Source: Haloterrigena alkaliphila | GTDB taxonomy: Archaea > Halobacteriota > Halobacteria > Halobacteriales > Natrialbaceae | Assembly (NCBI RefSeq): GCF_017352155.2 | Contig: NZ_CP071462.1 | Coordinates: 124,001-188,000, forward strand | Length of the DNA stretch: 64,000 bases | Reading direction: 5' to 3' | In this document: one piece after another, positions 51,549-60,307 of the stretch | Position numbering within the stretch: position 1 is the stretch's first letter | Layout of the letters: each line of letters opens with the position of its first letter | Made by a program: the position numbers and the translations under genes | The notes under the pieces: model-generated | Databases searched by the model: none | Seen by the model: only the letters and a program-made list of their open reading frames with translations | Told to the model about the DNA's origin: nothing

Positions 51549-52985
51549 TCAGTCGGCGGTCTGGGCGCGCTCGGACCGGCGCGTCGTCGGCACGCCGAAC
51601 CCGGTCGCGGCCATCGCGAACAGCACGAGCGGCGACAGGAGCCCGAACAGGTAGTACGGCGCGTACTCGAGCGTCGGAACGCCGGTCGCGGAGGCCATGA
51701 AGACCCCGCCCGCGTGCCACGGGATGAGCGCGCCGGTCGGCGTCCCGGCGGCCTCGACGGCCCGGGAGAGTTCGTCGCTGTCCAGCCCGAACTCCTCGTA
51801 GAGGTTCCGCAGCGTCATCCCCGGCAGGACGATGCTCATGTACTGCTGGGCGGTCAGCGCGTTGATCGCGATCGCGGAGACGCCGGTGCCGGCGATCAGC
51901 CCGCCCGAACTCCGGACGCCCTGCGAGAGTCGATGCGCGAGCACCGCGAGCACGCCGGTCTTCTCGAGCAGGCCGCCCAGCACCAGCGCGGCGACGACGA
52001 CCGTGATCGTCCACGCCGATCCCGTCAGGCCGCCGGTCTCGAGCAGGCCGTCGACGAGATCCGTTCCCGTCTCGGGGGCGGTACCGCCCATGAAGACCTC
52101 CCACGCGGGGACGAACCCGGTCCCCTGCACGAGCATCGACGTGGCGACGCCGGCGATGGCGCCGACCACGAGCGTCGGCAGCGCCGGGTAGCCCCGCAGC
52201 GCGAGGCCGAAGGTGACGACGAGCGGGAGGAAGACGAGCAGCGAGACGTCGTAGGCCCCGGCGAGCGCGGTCTGGATCTCGGCGACGCGGTCGGCGGGAA
52301 CGGCCCCGCTGGACTGCAGGCCGAGCACGGCGAAGATCGCGACGGCGACCCCGAACGCGACGGCCGTTCCGGTCCGCATCCGTCGAATGTGGTCGTACAG
52401 CGGCGTGTTCGTCACGCCGGCCGCGAGGTTCGTCGTGTCCGAGAGCGGAGACTGCTTGTCTCCTGCGTAGGCGCCCGAGAGGACCGCACCCACGGTCATC
52501 GCCGCCGGAACGCCCAGCCCCTCGCCGATGCCGACGAAGGCGACGCCGAGCGTCCCGACCGTCGTCCACGAGGAGCCGATCGAGAACGCGACGACCGCCG
52601 CCAGCACCGCCGCGACGGGCAGGAACACCGACGGAGTGAGCAACTCGAGGCCGTAGTACATCATCGCCGGGATCGTCCCGGCGTCGACCCAGGTCGCGAT
52701 GAGCGCGTAGATGGTGAAGATGATCAGCAGCGCCTGTAGCCCCATCAGGAGGCCGTTGGCGATCCCGTCGTAGAGGTCCTCCCACGCGTAGCCCAGATAG
52801 TGGCCGAAGGCGCCCGTGAAGACGATACTCCAGAGCAGCGGGACGTGGGGATCGAGCCCGAGCACGGCCGATCCCACGCCGAGGAAGACGACGACGGCGA
52901 ACACCGGGACGAGCGCCAGCCCGACCGAAGGCCGTCGCTCCGGATCGATGTCCGCGACCGTCGTCGGCGTGAAATCCAGTGACAT
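51549..52985 (-). CDS. nhaC: NhaC family Na+/H+ antiporter (third of three)
   Basis: A 478-residue antiporter-family protein with about 12 hydrophobic segments. Hallmarks are AFSIGSSWTTVGTLGVAFVG (about 136-155) and GAVLSGAYAGDKQSPLSDTT (about 166-186), the classic NhaC core. The ATG at 52985 follows a GTG at 52988; the downstream promoter position makes the ATG the leaderless start. Unlike the first NhaC, the C-terminus is short. A palindrome plus TATA box sits just upstream, so this copy looks individually regulated. Confidence 0.87.
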   Translation of the reverse strand: MSLDFTPTTVADIDPERRPSVGLALVPVFAVVVFLGVGSAVLGLDPHVPLLWSIVFTGAFGHYLGYAWEDLYDGIANGLLMGLQALLIIFTIYALIATWVDAGTIPAMMYYGLELLTPSVFLPVAAVLAAVVAFSIGSSWTTVGTLGVAFVGIGEGLGVPAAMTVGAVLSGAYAGDKQSPLSDTTNLAAGVTNTPLYDHIRRMRTGTAVAFGVAVAIFAVLGLQSSGAVPADRVAEIQTALAGAYDVSLLVFLPLVVTFGLALRGYPALPTLVVGAIAGVATSMLVQGTGFVPAWEVFMGGTAPETGTDLVDGLLETGGLTGSAWTITVVVAALVLGGLLEKTGVLAVLAHRLSQGVRSSGGLIAGTGVSAIAINALTAQQYMSIVLPGMTLRNLYEEFGLDSDELSRAVEAAGTPTGALIPWHAGGVFMASATGVPTLEYAPYYLFGLLSPLVLFAMAATGFGVPTTRRSERAQTAD

Positions 52986-53297
52986 CACCCGTTGTATGCG
53001 GCTGAGGAATAAAAGAAGCGTGTTCTATTATCAATGATAATCCATCGGAGAATCCCGACGGCGATCTCACAGGTATCCACAATGACGTTTTCGGGTGGTA
53101 CAGTAGCGAACAACGGTGAACGTCGACGGATAGCGACGAACGGAAACGACCGCTGTCGATCAGTGGTGCAGTACCGATCGGTGGCCGGCACCGACCGGAG
53201 ACGAAACGCGGAACGAACGATCGATACGACACGAGACGACACAAGACAGCTCGAGACAATTCGAGACGACGCGGAGACCCGCGATCGAATCGACCCG
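52986..53297. other. Non-coding stretch between nhaC and a small membrane gene
   Basis: About 310 bases. The nhaC side holds the TATA box and operator-like palindrome described separately. From 53045 onward I see no convincing feature; plus-strand frames are Arg/Asp-rich noise. Several CGATACGACACGAGACGAC-type short runs near 53220-53270 give it a repetitive look but no clear unit. Confidence 0.5.
53008..53041 (-). promoter_or_regulatory. TATA box and operator-like palindrome of the third nhaC gene
   Basis: The minus strand has CTTTTATT (53008-53015), about 23 nt ahead of the ATG at 52985, giving a leaderless transcript. Eleven bases further upstream is a perfect AT-rich inverted repeat ATTATCA-A-TGATAAT (53027-53041), next to where TFB binds. 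In this GC-rich genome it stands out as a likely regulator site. Confidence 0.55.
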
Positions 53298-53486
53298 TCA
53301 GCGGCGATCGTCAGGCGACTCCTCGCCGTCGGCGCCCTCGAGTTCCTCGAGATACCGCTCGGCGTCGTACTGGATGTACGCCGAGACGACCGCGAGGACG
53401 GCGACGACGAACAGCGGGACGCCGACGAGCAGAACGAGCAGCCCGATCGCGATGAGGAATTCGCTGCTCACGAGCGCCAGAGCCAT
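53298..53486 (-). CDS. Small single-span membrane protein
   Basis: A 62-residue protein with one long hydrophobic stretch (about 10-40: FLIAIGLLVLLVGVPLFVVA) and an acidic C-terminus (DAERYLEELEGADGEESPDD). ATG 53486. Unknown family. Repeat copy D lies about 120 nt upstream. Confidence 0.6.
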   Translation of the reverse strand: MALALVSSEFLIAIGLLVLLVGVPLFVVAVLAVVSAYIQYDAERYLEELEGADGEESPDDRR

Positions 53487-53794
53487 ACCGATCGGAGACG
53501 TTCGAGCGATTTAGGGACTCGGGTTCGTCGTACCACGGCTCGTTGAGTGATCGTTGAGCGATCGGCGAGTGGTGTGCTCGAGGGAGAGAGTGAACTGAAA
53601 GAAGCGTTCTGCTATCGTGGCAACAGGGAATCACCACGCCCTCCCCAGCCGATTCGCTCACATACGTTCGCTCATCCCTCGCACGAGTTCAGACTGCGGT
53701 TCGTCAGGGACTCACCGCAGTCCAGCGTGCGCCACTGCGCCGGACAGTCGGCCAGAGAATGGTAACGCCTCAGCCTCGAACACGAGTTCCGTAC
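53487..53794. other. Non-coding region holding a single structured repeat
   Basis: About 310 bases between the small membrane gene and the nre stop, with repeat copy D at 53605-53737. This is the only unpaired copy in the window. No gene is visible in the rest. Confidence 0.7.
53605..53737 (+). repeat. Structured dispersed repeat, copy D
   Basis: Order: CGTTCTGCTATCGTGGC, short hairpin CGTGG/CCACG, core CCCCAGCCGATTCGCTC, TTCGCTCATCCCTCGC, hairpin GACTGCGGT (53692-53700)/ACCGCAGTC (53714-53722) with loop TCGTCAGGGACTC, then AGCGTGCGCCACTGCG. The upstream flank (AGTGAACTGAAAGAAGCG) resembles that of copy A2. Confidence 0.9.
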
Positions 53795-55096
53795 CTAGTC
53801 TCGAGCAGAGAACGCGCCGAGATTCGACTGCAGTCCCGCTGCGAGTTCGGACTTCCGGCGGAGGCGAGCGTGGGAGACCGGCAACTGCGTCGCGACCTCC
53901 GCGACCGCCTGGTGGAAGGTCTCGGACTCGCCGTACTCCCCCTCGAAGGCGTTGCGCACGCTCTCGCGGACCTGCCAGACGCCGACGGGCGCCCAGTAGT
54001 CGTCGCTCACCTCGCGGAGGACGAGGCACTTCGCCTGTCGGCCGATCGACTCGAGGTGCTCGAGGACGGCCAGTCGGGCGGCGTAGTAGGCCCCGGCGGT
54101 CTCCTCGACGTAACTCGAGCGCCCTTCGAACCCCTCGCTGGCGCTGGCCATCCAGGTGTTCCCCTCCGGATCGGGGTTCCAGATGCTGCCGGGCGCTTTC
54201 ATCTCGACGAGTTCGAACTCCCAGTTGCCCGGCGCGAGGACGACCCAGTAGCGGTTGCCCATGTACTCGTTGGCCCAGACCTGCACCTCGTCGATGCTGG
54301 GCGCGTTGCGGATGCGCCCGCGGAGGAACTGACCGACCGTGTCGTCGACGGCGGTGATCGACCACCGCGTCGGGACGAGGCGGCGCTGGTCGGTCTCGCC
54401 GAGCGCGCCCGCCGAGAGGATCGAGTTGATGTCGTAGACGTCGAACCCGCGCCGGTAGAGGTAGGTCATCGCCCCCTGTGCCTGCCAGTCGTCGTCCTCG
54501 AGGGTCTTCTTGACTGGTTTCGGAACGTAGGGGTTCTCCCGTAGTTCCGCGTTGCGGGCGTTGGCTCGTGGCCCGCGCGGGGTCGCGACGTCGGTCCCGG
54601 TGTCGAGGCCAAGGTCGGGCGTATCGTCGAGGCCGATCTCGAGGTCGACCGGCCGGCCCGCGATGGCGACCTCGCGCTGGACGCCCACGAACCCGTCCCA
54701 GGTGTCGTGGACCGAGGGTGCGAGTCGGCTCGCGATGCTCGGCGAATCGACGTTCGCGCGCTTGTTGGAGTTCAGCAGCCCCGTTCGGCGCTGGAGGACG
54801 TCCGGGATGTCGTACCCCTGTTGGTACCAGTTCCCGTCGGTGACGTACTCCTCGGCGGCGTCCTCGTCCCCGACCGGCGAGAGCACGCCCACGGGGATGT
54901 CGGGGTAGTTCGACCGCCCGACGAAGATCGAGGGGGCCGTCGATCCGACGAGGGAGTCACCCGACAGCGCCTGCTCGAAGTTCCGCTCGAACTCCTCGAG
55001 GTGGTCCGTGATCGCGTAGGACTTCTCCTTCGCGAGGCGCCGTCGCTCGGCCTCCTCGTCGGGCTCTAACTCCTCGATGTAGTCGTCGAGGCGCAT
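53795..55096 (-). CDS. nreA: Nre family DNA repair protein
   Basis: A 433-residue archaeal repair protein of the Nre family, which acts with PCNA in mitomycin C tolerance. The body matches the family through SIFVGRSNYPDIPVGVLSPV (57-76), then NRYWVVLAPGNWEFELVEMK. The C-terminus ends with a PIP-like motif QSNLGAFSARD (Q-x2-L-x2-F), which in characterised haloarchaeal Nre proteins binds PCNA. The N-terminal zinc-ribbon seen in some Nre types is absent. No adjacent partner. Confidence 0.9.
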   Translation of the reverse strand: MRLDDYIEELEPDEEAERRRLAKEKSYAITDHLEEFERNFEQALSGDSLVGSTAPSIFVGRSNYPDIPVGVLSPVGDEDAAEEYVTDGNWYQQGYDIPDVLQRRTGLLNSNKRANVDSPSIASRLAPSVHDTWDGFVGVQREVAIAGRPVDLEIGLDDTPDLGLDTGTDVATPRGPRANARNAELRENPYVPKPVKKTLEDDDWQAQGAMTYLYRRGFDVYDINSILSAGALGETDQRRLVPTRWSITAVDDTVGQFLRGRIRNAPSIDEVQVWANEYMGNRYWVVLAPGNWEFELVEMKAPGSIWNPDPEGNTWMASASEGFEGRSSYVEETAGAYYAARLAVLEHLESIGRQAKCLVLREVSDDYWAPVGVWQVRESVRNAFEGEYGESETFHQAVAEVATQLPVSHARLRRKSELAAGLQSNLGAFSARD

Positions 55097-55343
55097 TCAC
55101 TCCCAGTAGGGGCGGGGCCCGTTTGAATGTTGCATTTCGGGGCAGAATGTCAGAGGCAGAGGTTCGGATCGGTTTGGCACCCACCGAACCTCGAGTAGTC
55201 CTTACGAGCGGAACGATAAGTACCCACAGGCGCGTTTTCTCGTTCAGAAAACGCGACGGTCGGGGCGACGGGACCTCGAGGGTGAGCGGATCGGACCGCC
55301 GACCGTGAGCAACGGGAGCGGGCGAGAGTCTGCTATCGAGTAG

Positions 55344-55350
55344 TTTAAAA
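55344..55350 (+). promoter_or_regulatory. TATA box of the zinc-finger/aEF-1beta operon
   Basis: TTTAAAA lies 24 nt before the ATG at 55374, the spacing for a leaderless or very short leader. A GGAGG at 55366-55370 is too near the start to act as a normal Shine-Dalgarno unless transcription begins earlier. Confidence 0.55.
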
Positions 55351-55373
55351 ACGCCGGGCGGAAAGGGAGGGAT

Positions 55374-55553
55374 ATGAGTACGACGGACGATCAGCAGCGC
55401 CGGTCCTGCGTCTCCTGCGGGATCAACATCGCGGGCACGAACGCCGCCGCGTTCAAGTGTCCCGACTGCGGCGCCCAGATTTACCGCTGCGCCAAGTGCC
55501 GGAAACAGAGCAACCTCTACAAGTGCCCGGACTGCGGGTTCACCGGCCCATAA
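55374..55553 (+). CDS. Small zinc-finger protein with four CxxC/CPDCG motifs (HVO_2753-like)
   Basis: A 59-residue protein with four metal-binding cysteine pairs: CVSCG, CPDCG, CAKC and CPDCG, i.e. two zinc sites. Length, motif order and position just upstream of aEF-1beta match the Haloferax micro-protein HVO_2753, whose solution structure shows two zinc-binding pockets and whose loss affects swarming and biofilm. It ends 6 nt before the EF-1beta start. Probably binds RNA or assists translation (inference from partnership). Confidence 0.92.
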   Translation: MSTTDDQQRRSCVSCGINIAGTNAAAFKCPDCGAQIYRCAKCRKQSNLYKCPDCGFTGP

Positions 55554-55559
55554 CTACCC

Positions 55560-55826
55560 ATGGGAAAAGTAGCTGCCAAAATCAAGGTCATGCCGGACAG
55601 CCCCGAAATCGACCTGGACGCCCTCCAGGAGCGCCTCGAGAGCACCCTCCCCGAGGGCGCCAAGATCAACGGCGTCGAACGCGAGGAGGTCGCGTTCGGC
55701 CTCGTCGCGCTCTACCCGACCGTGATCGTCCCCGACGGCGCGGGCGGCACGGAGGCCGTCGAGGAGAGCTTCACTGACGTCGAGGGCGTCGAGAGCGTCG
55801 GCGTCGAGAACGTCGGCCGCATCTGA
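55560..55826 (+). CDS. aef1b: Translation elongation factor 1-beta
   Basis: An 88-residue archaeal EF-1beta, the guanine nucleotide exchange factor for aEF-1alpha. The ferredoxin-like fold starts [20 protein letters not shown] and ends in the conserved F-x-D-V-E-x-V-x-S-V region ([18 protein letters not shown]). It is co-transcribed with the zinc-finger gene, 6 nt upstream. Confidence 0.95.
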   Translation: MGKVAAKIKVMPDSPEIDLDALQERLESTLPEGAKINGVEREEVAFGLVALYPTVIVPDGAGGTEAVEESFTDVEGVESVGVENVGRI

Positions 55827-56075
55827 GCGGTTCGCACGCGACTCGACCCGTTTTTCGACCGTTCACGCTACTCCAGCCAGCGGTCCGCATCGGGACCGTC
55901 GCTCGCTCGAGGACGAACCGCTGTTTGAACGCCTCGGTGCGCATACCGACCGTTGGACTCGAACGAGAAAGAAGTAGCCCGTCGAGCGGAAAGCGACGGT
56001 GGCCGTCGATGGACGTCTGCGGGCGTCGGCAGGCGTCGGGGGACGGCGCCGGAGTGCCGAAACTCGGTCGACCGG

Positions 56076-56552
56076 CTACTGGCCGACCCCTGGATCGGGG
56101 CCGGAGTCGGGATCGGGTTGGCGGTCCGGATCCGCGCCGAGACCGGCCTCCGAGACGATCCGGGCACCGACCTCGGAGAGGTCGACGGTGACGTCGCCGG
56201 GAACGGCTTTGCTGATCTCGTCGACGTTCCCCGCCAGCACCGTCAGGATGTCGTCGGGGTTGGCGTACAGCAGCATGTTCCCGTCCTGCCCTTCGGCGAC
56301 GAGTTGCGTGTCGTTGAGGACGATCTGGTCGTTCTGGATCGTCGCCGCGACGACCGGCAGCGCCTCCGGCTTCCCCTGTTCGTCGTCGCGAACGCGCCGA
56401 ATGTGGACGGCGTCGAGGTCGAGCGCGTCCTTGTGTTCCCGAATCACTTCGGCGCAGGCGACCATGTCCTGCAGCAGGTCCGACTTCTGGGCGCCCCCGT
56501 GGCCCTCGTCGCCCTCGAGACAGTGCTGACAGACGCGCAGTTCGAGTCGCAT
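56076..56552 (-). CDS. Conserved haloarchaeal protein of unknown function
   Basis: A 158-residue protein beginning MRLELRVCQHCLEGDEGHGG with a C8-x2-C11 pair and a His-rich segment that may bind a metal. The middle has a pleckstrin-like alternating strand pattern (NDQIVLNDTQLVAEGQDGNMLL, split here as two segments) and the C-terminal ~20 residues are Asp/Pro-rich (PDPDSGPDPG). I do not recognise the family. ATG 56552 was chosen because the conserved-looking motif starts there. Confidence 0.65.
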   Translation of the reverse strand: MRLELRVCQHCLEGDEGHGGAQKSDLLQDMVACAEVIREHKDALDLDAVHIRRVRDDEQGKPEALPVVAATIQNDQIVLNDTQLVAEGQDGNMLLYANPDDILTVLAGNVDEISKAVPGDVTVDLSEVGARIVSEAGLGADPDRQPDPDSGPDPGVGQ

Positions 56553-56931
56553 TGCCCCACGATTGGGACTCGACACCGATGAGAATTCCGCTTCGGGGCC
56601 CTCACGTCGCGCTCGAGTCCGACCGTCGCGAAGACGGCGACTGCATCGGCACCGTCTGCAAGCGGACGCAGGCCGCTACGGAGAAGATCGGCCACTCCCA
56701 CGAGAGCAGGATCGTCCGCGAATAGCCGCCCGAACGCGGGCGATCCGGGATCGAGCGTCCGGTAACAAGGTCCGACTATCGAGCGCGACCAGCCATCGAA
56801 CGGGACTCTCATCCGACAACGAAAACCCACTCTCAGAACGTGTAGGCCGCGATTTGAACCGATATCCCTGCGAGTGCACCCGACAGTACCACACCGCTCG
56901 GCGGGTAAGGATGATCCGAGTTACCAGCCAG

Positions 56932-57249
56932 ATGTCTCCCTCAGATCCGGACTTCTCCGACGACCCCGACGCCCCGGTGCGTGTCGAGCACCGATTCGAC
57001 GGTGAGACGCCGCCGAGCATCGCCATCGTGCAGGCCATCGCCGCCATCGAAAACGTGGATCCGATAGCCTCGCCGAGCGACCTCGGGATTACGCTCTACG
57101 ACCACGTCGATCCGACGGCGCTCGACCAGATCGTCACCGGACGGAACGGGTCCACTTCCGTCACGATCGATCTGACGATCCACAACGACCACGAGTACGC
57201 CGTGCGGGTGCAAAATTCGGGGCGACTCATCGTCGAGCGGAGCGGCTGA
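56932..57249 (+). CDS. HalOD1 output-domain protein
   Basis: A 105-residue stand-alone HalOD1 domain (VRVEHRFDGETPPSIAIVQA, then LYDHVDPTALDQIV and VTIDLTIHNDHEYAVRVQNS). HalOD1 is a haloarchaeal output domain, usually attached to receivers or sensors and here alone. Function unknown, probably signalling. ATG 56932 or 56911 (MIRVTSQ) may be used. Confidence 0.8.
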   Translation: MSPSDPDFSDDPDAPVRVEHRFDGETPPSIAIVQAIAAIENVDPIASPSDLGITLYDHVDPTALDQIVTGRNGSTSVTIDLTIHNDHEYAVRVQNSGRLIVERSG

Positions 57250-57364
57250 ACCGAACGCGGCCGGTGGCAGTAGCGGACGAAAGGATGCCGAGAGTCTCTC
57301 TTCGTCCGGGACACGCAGAGGCATCGAGGTCGACGCGGATCCCCTGCGAACGCCCCCTCCGATT

Positions 57365-58048
57365 TCAACGCCGATCCGCGATCTCCCGAATCCGCTCGCT
57401 TCCGCGGTCGACGTAGCCGCCGTGGAAGCAGACGACGTGGTCGACCTCGAGTGCCGCGAGCGCCGCGACCGACTCGAGCGCGCGGTCCATATCGGGCGTG
57501 AAGTCGGGCTTCGGCCCGGACAGCGGTTCCTCGCCGTCCGCGACGAGCGCGTCGCCGGCCAGGAGGAGGCCGTCCTCGGGGAAGTGCAGCGAGACGTGCC
57601 CGGGCGCGTGGCCGGGCGTCTCGACGACGTCCATCGGGCCGGCGAGCGTCGGGATCCGGACGCCGCCGGTCAGTTCGATATCGACGTCGACGGGCGGATA
57701 CCGGTCGCCGTCGCCCTTGATCGGATCGCGCTCGCCGGTGATGTACGGCGCCTCCTCGCGGTGGGTCGCGACGACCGCGTCGACCGCCTCGAGCAGATCC
57801 GCGAGGCCGGCGGCGTGATCGCCGTCGTGGTGGGTCAGGAGGACGAGCCAGATGTCCTCGAGGTCGTACTCGAGCGACCGGAGGTGGGTCCGGATCCCGT
57901 CGAGGCACCCCTCGGGACCCGCGTCGATCAGGACGAGTCCGCGCTCGGTCTCGACGAGCGTGGGCGTGATTGTGAACGCTCTGCCGCCGTAATCGACCGT
58001 GATCGGGAGGACGTGAACGCCGGCCTCGCGTTCTGCGTCGGATGACAT
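57365..58048 (-). CDS. Metallo-beta-lactamase-fold hydrolase
   Basis: A 227-residue MBL-fold enzyme. The metal motif is THHDGDHAAG (72-81), with later ligands in ETPGHAPGHVSLHF (143-156) and AGDALVADG, plus the terminal HGG (about 210). Relatives hydrolyse thioesters, lactones or phosphodiesters; this subset is probably a glyoxalase II-like or quorum-lactone-like hydrolase. Substrate unknown. Confidence 0.87.
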   Translation of the reverse strand: MSSDAEREAGVHVLPITVDYGGRAFTITPTLVETERGLVLIDAGPEGCLDGIRTHLRSLEYDLEDIWLVLLTHHDGDHAAGLADLLEAVDAVVATHREEAPYITGERDPIKGDGDRYPPVDVDIELTGGVRIPTLAGPMDVVETPGHAPGHVSLHFPEDGLLLAGDALVADGEEPLSGPKPDFTPDMDRALESVAALAALEVDHVVCFHGGYVDRGSERIREIADRR

Positions 58049-58138
58049 GTTCGAGCCGTCTCCCGCGAGGACGAAAGAACTGATTATTCGCGGTCGCGCC
58101 GCCGGGACCCGCGCTGGGACCCGTGTCGTCAGATCGTG

Positions 58139-59338
58139 CTATTCGAGCACCGACTCGATCGCGCCCTCGAGGTCGGCGATCAGGTCGTCGACGTGCTCGA
58201 TTCCCACCGAGACGCGGATCAGGCTGTCCGAGAGGCCGGCCGCGATTCGTTCCTCGCGGGGAATCGCAGCGTGGGTCATCGGCGCCGGCTGTTCGATCAG
58301 GCTCTCGACGCCGCCGAGGCTCTCGGCGAGCGTGAACACCTCGGTGTTCGAGACGACCTCGCTCGCTTCCTCGAGGCTCGCGTCGAGTTCGAAGCTGAGC
58401 ATGCCGCCGAAGTCGTCCATCTGCTCGGCGGCGATCTCGTGGCCGGGGTGGGACTCGAGGCCGGGGTAGTAGACGCGGTCGACGTCTGGGTGGTCGTCGA
58501 GCCAGGTCGCGACGGCGCGGGCGTTCTCACAGTGGCGGTCCATCCGGACGGGCAGGGTCTTGGTGCCCCGCAGGACGAGGAACGATTCGAAAGGGCCCGG
58601 CGTCGCGCCGACGGAGTTCTGGTAGAAGCCGAGTCGCTCGTCGAGGTCCTCGTCGTTGGTCAGCAGGGCGCCGCCGACGACGTCCGAGTGGCCGCCCAGA
58701 TACTTCGTCAGGGAGTGGGAGACGATATCGGCGCCCAGATCGAGGGGTCGCTGGAGGTACGGCGTCGCGAACGTGTTGTCGATCGCGCAGAGCGCGTCGT
58801 TGTCGTGGGCGATCTCGGCCGCACCCGCGATATCGACGATCGACATGAGCGGGTTGGTGGGCGTCTCGAGCCAGAGCAGTGCCGTCTCCTCGCGGAACGC
58901 CGCCTCGATCTCGTCGAGGTCGGTCATGTCCACGAACGAGAACTCGAGGTCGTAGTCCTCGTACACCTGCGTGAAGATGCGGTGGGTGCCGCCGTAGACG
59001 TCGTTGCCGGTGACGACGTGGTCGCCCGCCTCGAGCAGGTTGAGCACGGTGTTGATCGAGGCCATCCCGCTGGCGAACGCGCGGCCGTAGTCGGCGTTCT
59101 CGAGGCTCGCGAGGTTCGCCTCGAGGTCGGTCCGGGTGGGGTTCCCGGTGCGGGAGTACTCGTAGCCCCGATGGTCGCCGGGCGCGTCCTGCTCGTAGGT
59201 CGAGTTGGCGTGAATGGGCGTCATCAGGGCGCCCGTTTCGGGGTCGGGCTCCTGACCGGCGTGGATCGAGCGGGTCTCGATCCGGTGGCCTTCCTGCTCG
59301 CTGCGGTCGTCGTCACTGCGGCTGTCGGAATCGTCCAT
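58139..59338 (-). CDS. Cystathionine gamma-synthase/lyase-family PLP enzyme
   Basis: A 399-residue fold-type I enzyme of the Cys/Met metabolism family. The PLP lysine is K212 in SHSLTKYLGGHSD. Supporting motifs are YEYSRTGNPTR (59-69), FASGMASI (88-95), ETPTNP (158-163) and SLGGVESLIEQPAPMTHA (about 340-357). The family covers cystathionine gamma-synthase, gamma-lyase and O-acetylhomoserine sulfhydrylase; sequence alone does not separate them. The 20 N-terminal acidic residues are an extension. Confidence 0.92.
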   Translation of the reverse strand: MDDSDSRSDDDRSEQEGHRIETRSIHAGQEPDPETGALMTPIHANSTYEQDAPGDHRGYEYSRTGNPTRTDLEANLASLENADYGRAFASGMASINTVLNLLEAGDHVVTGNDVYGGTHRIFTQVYEDYDLEFSFVDMTDLDEIEAAFREETALLWLETPTNPLMSIVDIAGAAEIAHDNDALCAIDNTFATPYLQRPLDLGADIVSHSLTKYLGGHSDVVGGALLTNDEDLDERLGFYQNSVGATPGPFESFLVLRGTKTLPVRMDRHCENARAVATWLDDHPDVDRVYYPGLESHPGHEIAAEQMDDFGGMLSFELDASLEEASEVVSNTEVFTLAESLGGVESLIEQPAPMTHAAIPREERIAAGLSDSLIRVSVGIEHVDDLIADLEGAIESVLE

Positions 59339-59431
59339 ACCGGTCGAACGGCCTCGAGCGGGGTGACTCTTGCTCTCGGCGGTGACCGGCGCACTCGTCC
59401 GGCGCCCGACGGTCGCACTTGAGCGCTGCGT

Positions 59432-60121
59432 TCAGCGGATTCGCTGCGGTTGGGGCGTGTCGGCGACCGACTCCGAGACGACGTGATCGACGAGTTTCGC
59501 CTCGATCTTCCGGAGGTGTTCGCCGACCGTGCCGCCCGCGATACCGACCTCGCGGCCGATCTCCTCGTAGGTCGTCTCCCGGGGCGAACCGTAGTAGCCG
59601 AGATCGATCGCCGTCTCGAACAGCCGGCGCTGCCGGGGCGTGAGCTTCGCGAGGAAAACGTTCTCCTCGGGATCGAACGACCGCTTGGTCTCGAGGGTGA
59701 GCTCGACGTCGTCGGGGACGACCGAGCGGGCCTGCTGAAACGACCGCTCGGTCGCGAACAGCGTCACCTTGAGATCGCCGTCGCGGACGTAGATCAGCGG
59801 CGGGTCGAGGAACACCCGGAAGTCCCGCGTCACCCGCAGGAGTTCGCGAACGGTCTCGTTGGGACCGAACAGCGAGCAGACGAAGATGCGGCCGTCGAAC
59901 TCGTCGATCCAGTACCCCATCGAGCCGAGTTCGTCGTCGACGAGCTCTTCGGCGCGCTCGAAGTCGCCACCCAGTTCGTACAGCATCATCCCCAGTTCGT
60001 CGCCGACGAGGCGGATCCGGTGGATCGCGACGCGCCTGACCCCGTCGGTGCGACCGATCCGTCGCTCGAACGGATGGAACCACCCCTGCTGCGGCGAGAG
60101 CCGAAGTTCGTACTGACGCAT
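59432..60121 (-). CDS. Bacterio-opsin-activator-type HTH regulator
   Basis: A 229-residue regulator: the N-terminal sensing domain (1-150) with [20 protein letters not shown] is followed by the Bat-type C-terminal [47 protein letters not shown] (about 161-205, given in shortened form). Members control bacterio-opsin and stress genes in haloarchaea. There is no GAF or PAS domain. It lies divergent from the L21e gene, about 220 nt apart. Confidence 0.85.
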   Translation of the reverse strand: MRQYELRLSPQQGWFHPFERRIGRTDGVRRVAIHRIRLVGDELGMMLYELGGDFERAEELVDDELGSMGYWIDEFDGRIFVCSLFGPNETVRELLRVTRDFRVFLDPPLIYVRDGDLKVTLFATERSFQQARSVVPDDVELTLETKRSFDPEENVFLAKLTPRQRRLFETAIDLGYYGSPRETTYEEIGREVGIAGGTVGEHLRKIEAKLVDHVVSESVADTPQPQRIR

Positions 60122-60307
60122 GAACGTGTGTGGATACCACAGTATCCCTTCAATAAACGCTCACTACGCTCCCACTGAGTGGGAACGGGCCGACTACCGG
60201 AATTTCGAGTCGGGAGCCGCGTCCGGCGGGACCAGAATTCGCCGTGCCTACCGCCAGACGGCGACGGCGACCGCGTCGGTGGCCACGCGGCCGCAGGAAT
60301 ACGTGCG

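Noticed and set aside
50335-53259. Very long minus-strand frame of about 974 codons
   Set aside because: Arg/Asp-rich shadow overlapping the AI-2E and NhaC genes, with no family motif.
56838-56870. tRNA-like T-arm on the minus strand (GGTTCAAATC)
   Set aside because: The flanking bases do not form a 5-bp T stem, and no acceptor, D or anticodon arms can be drawn around it.
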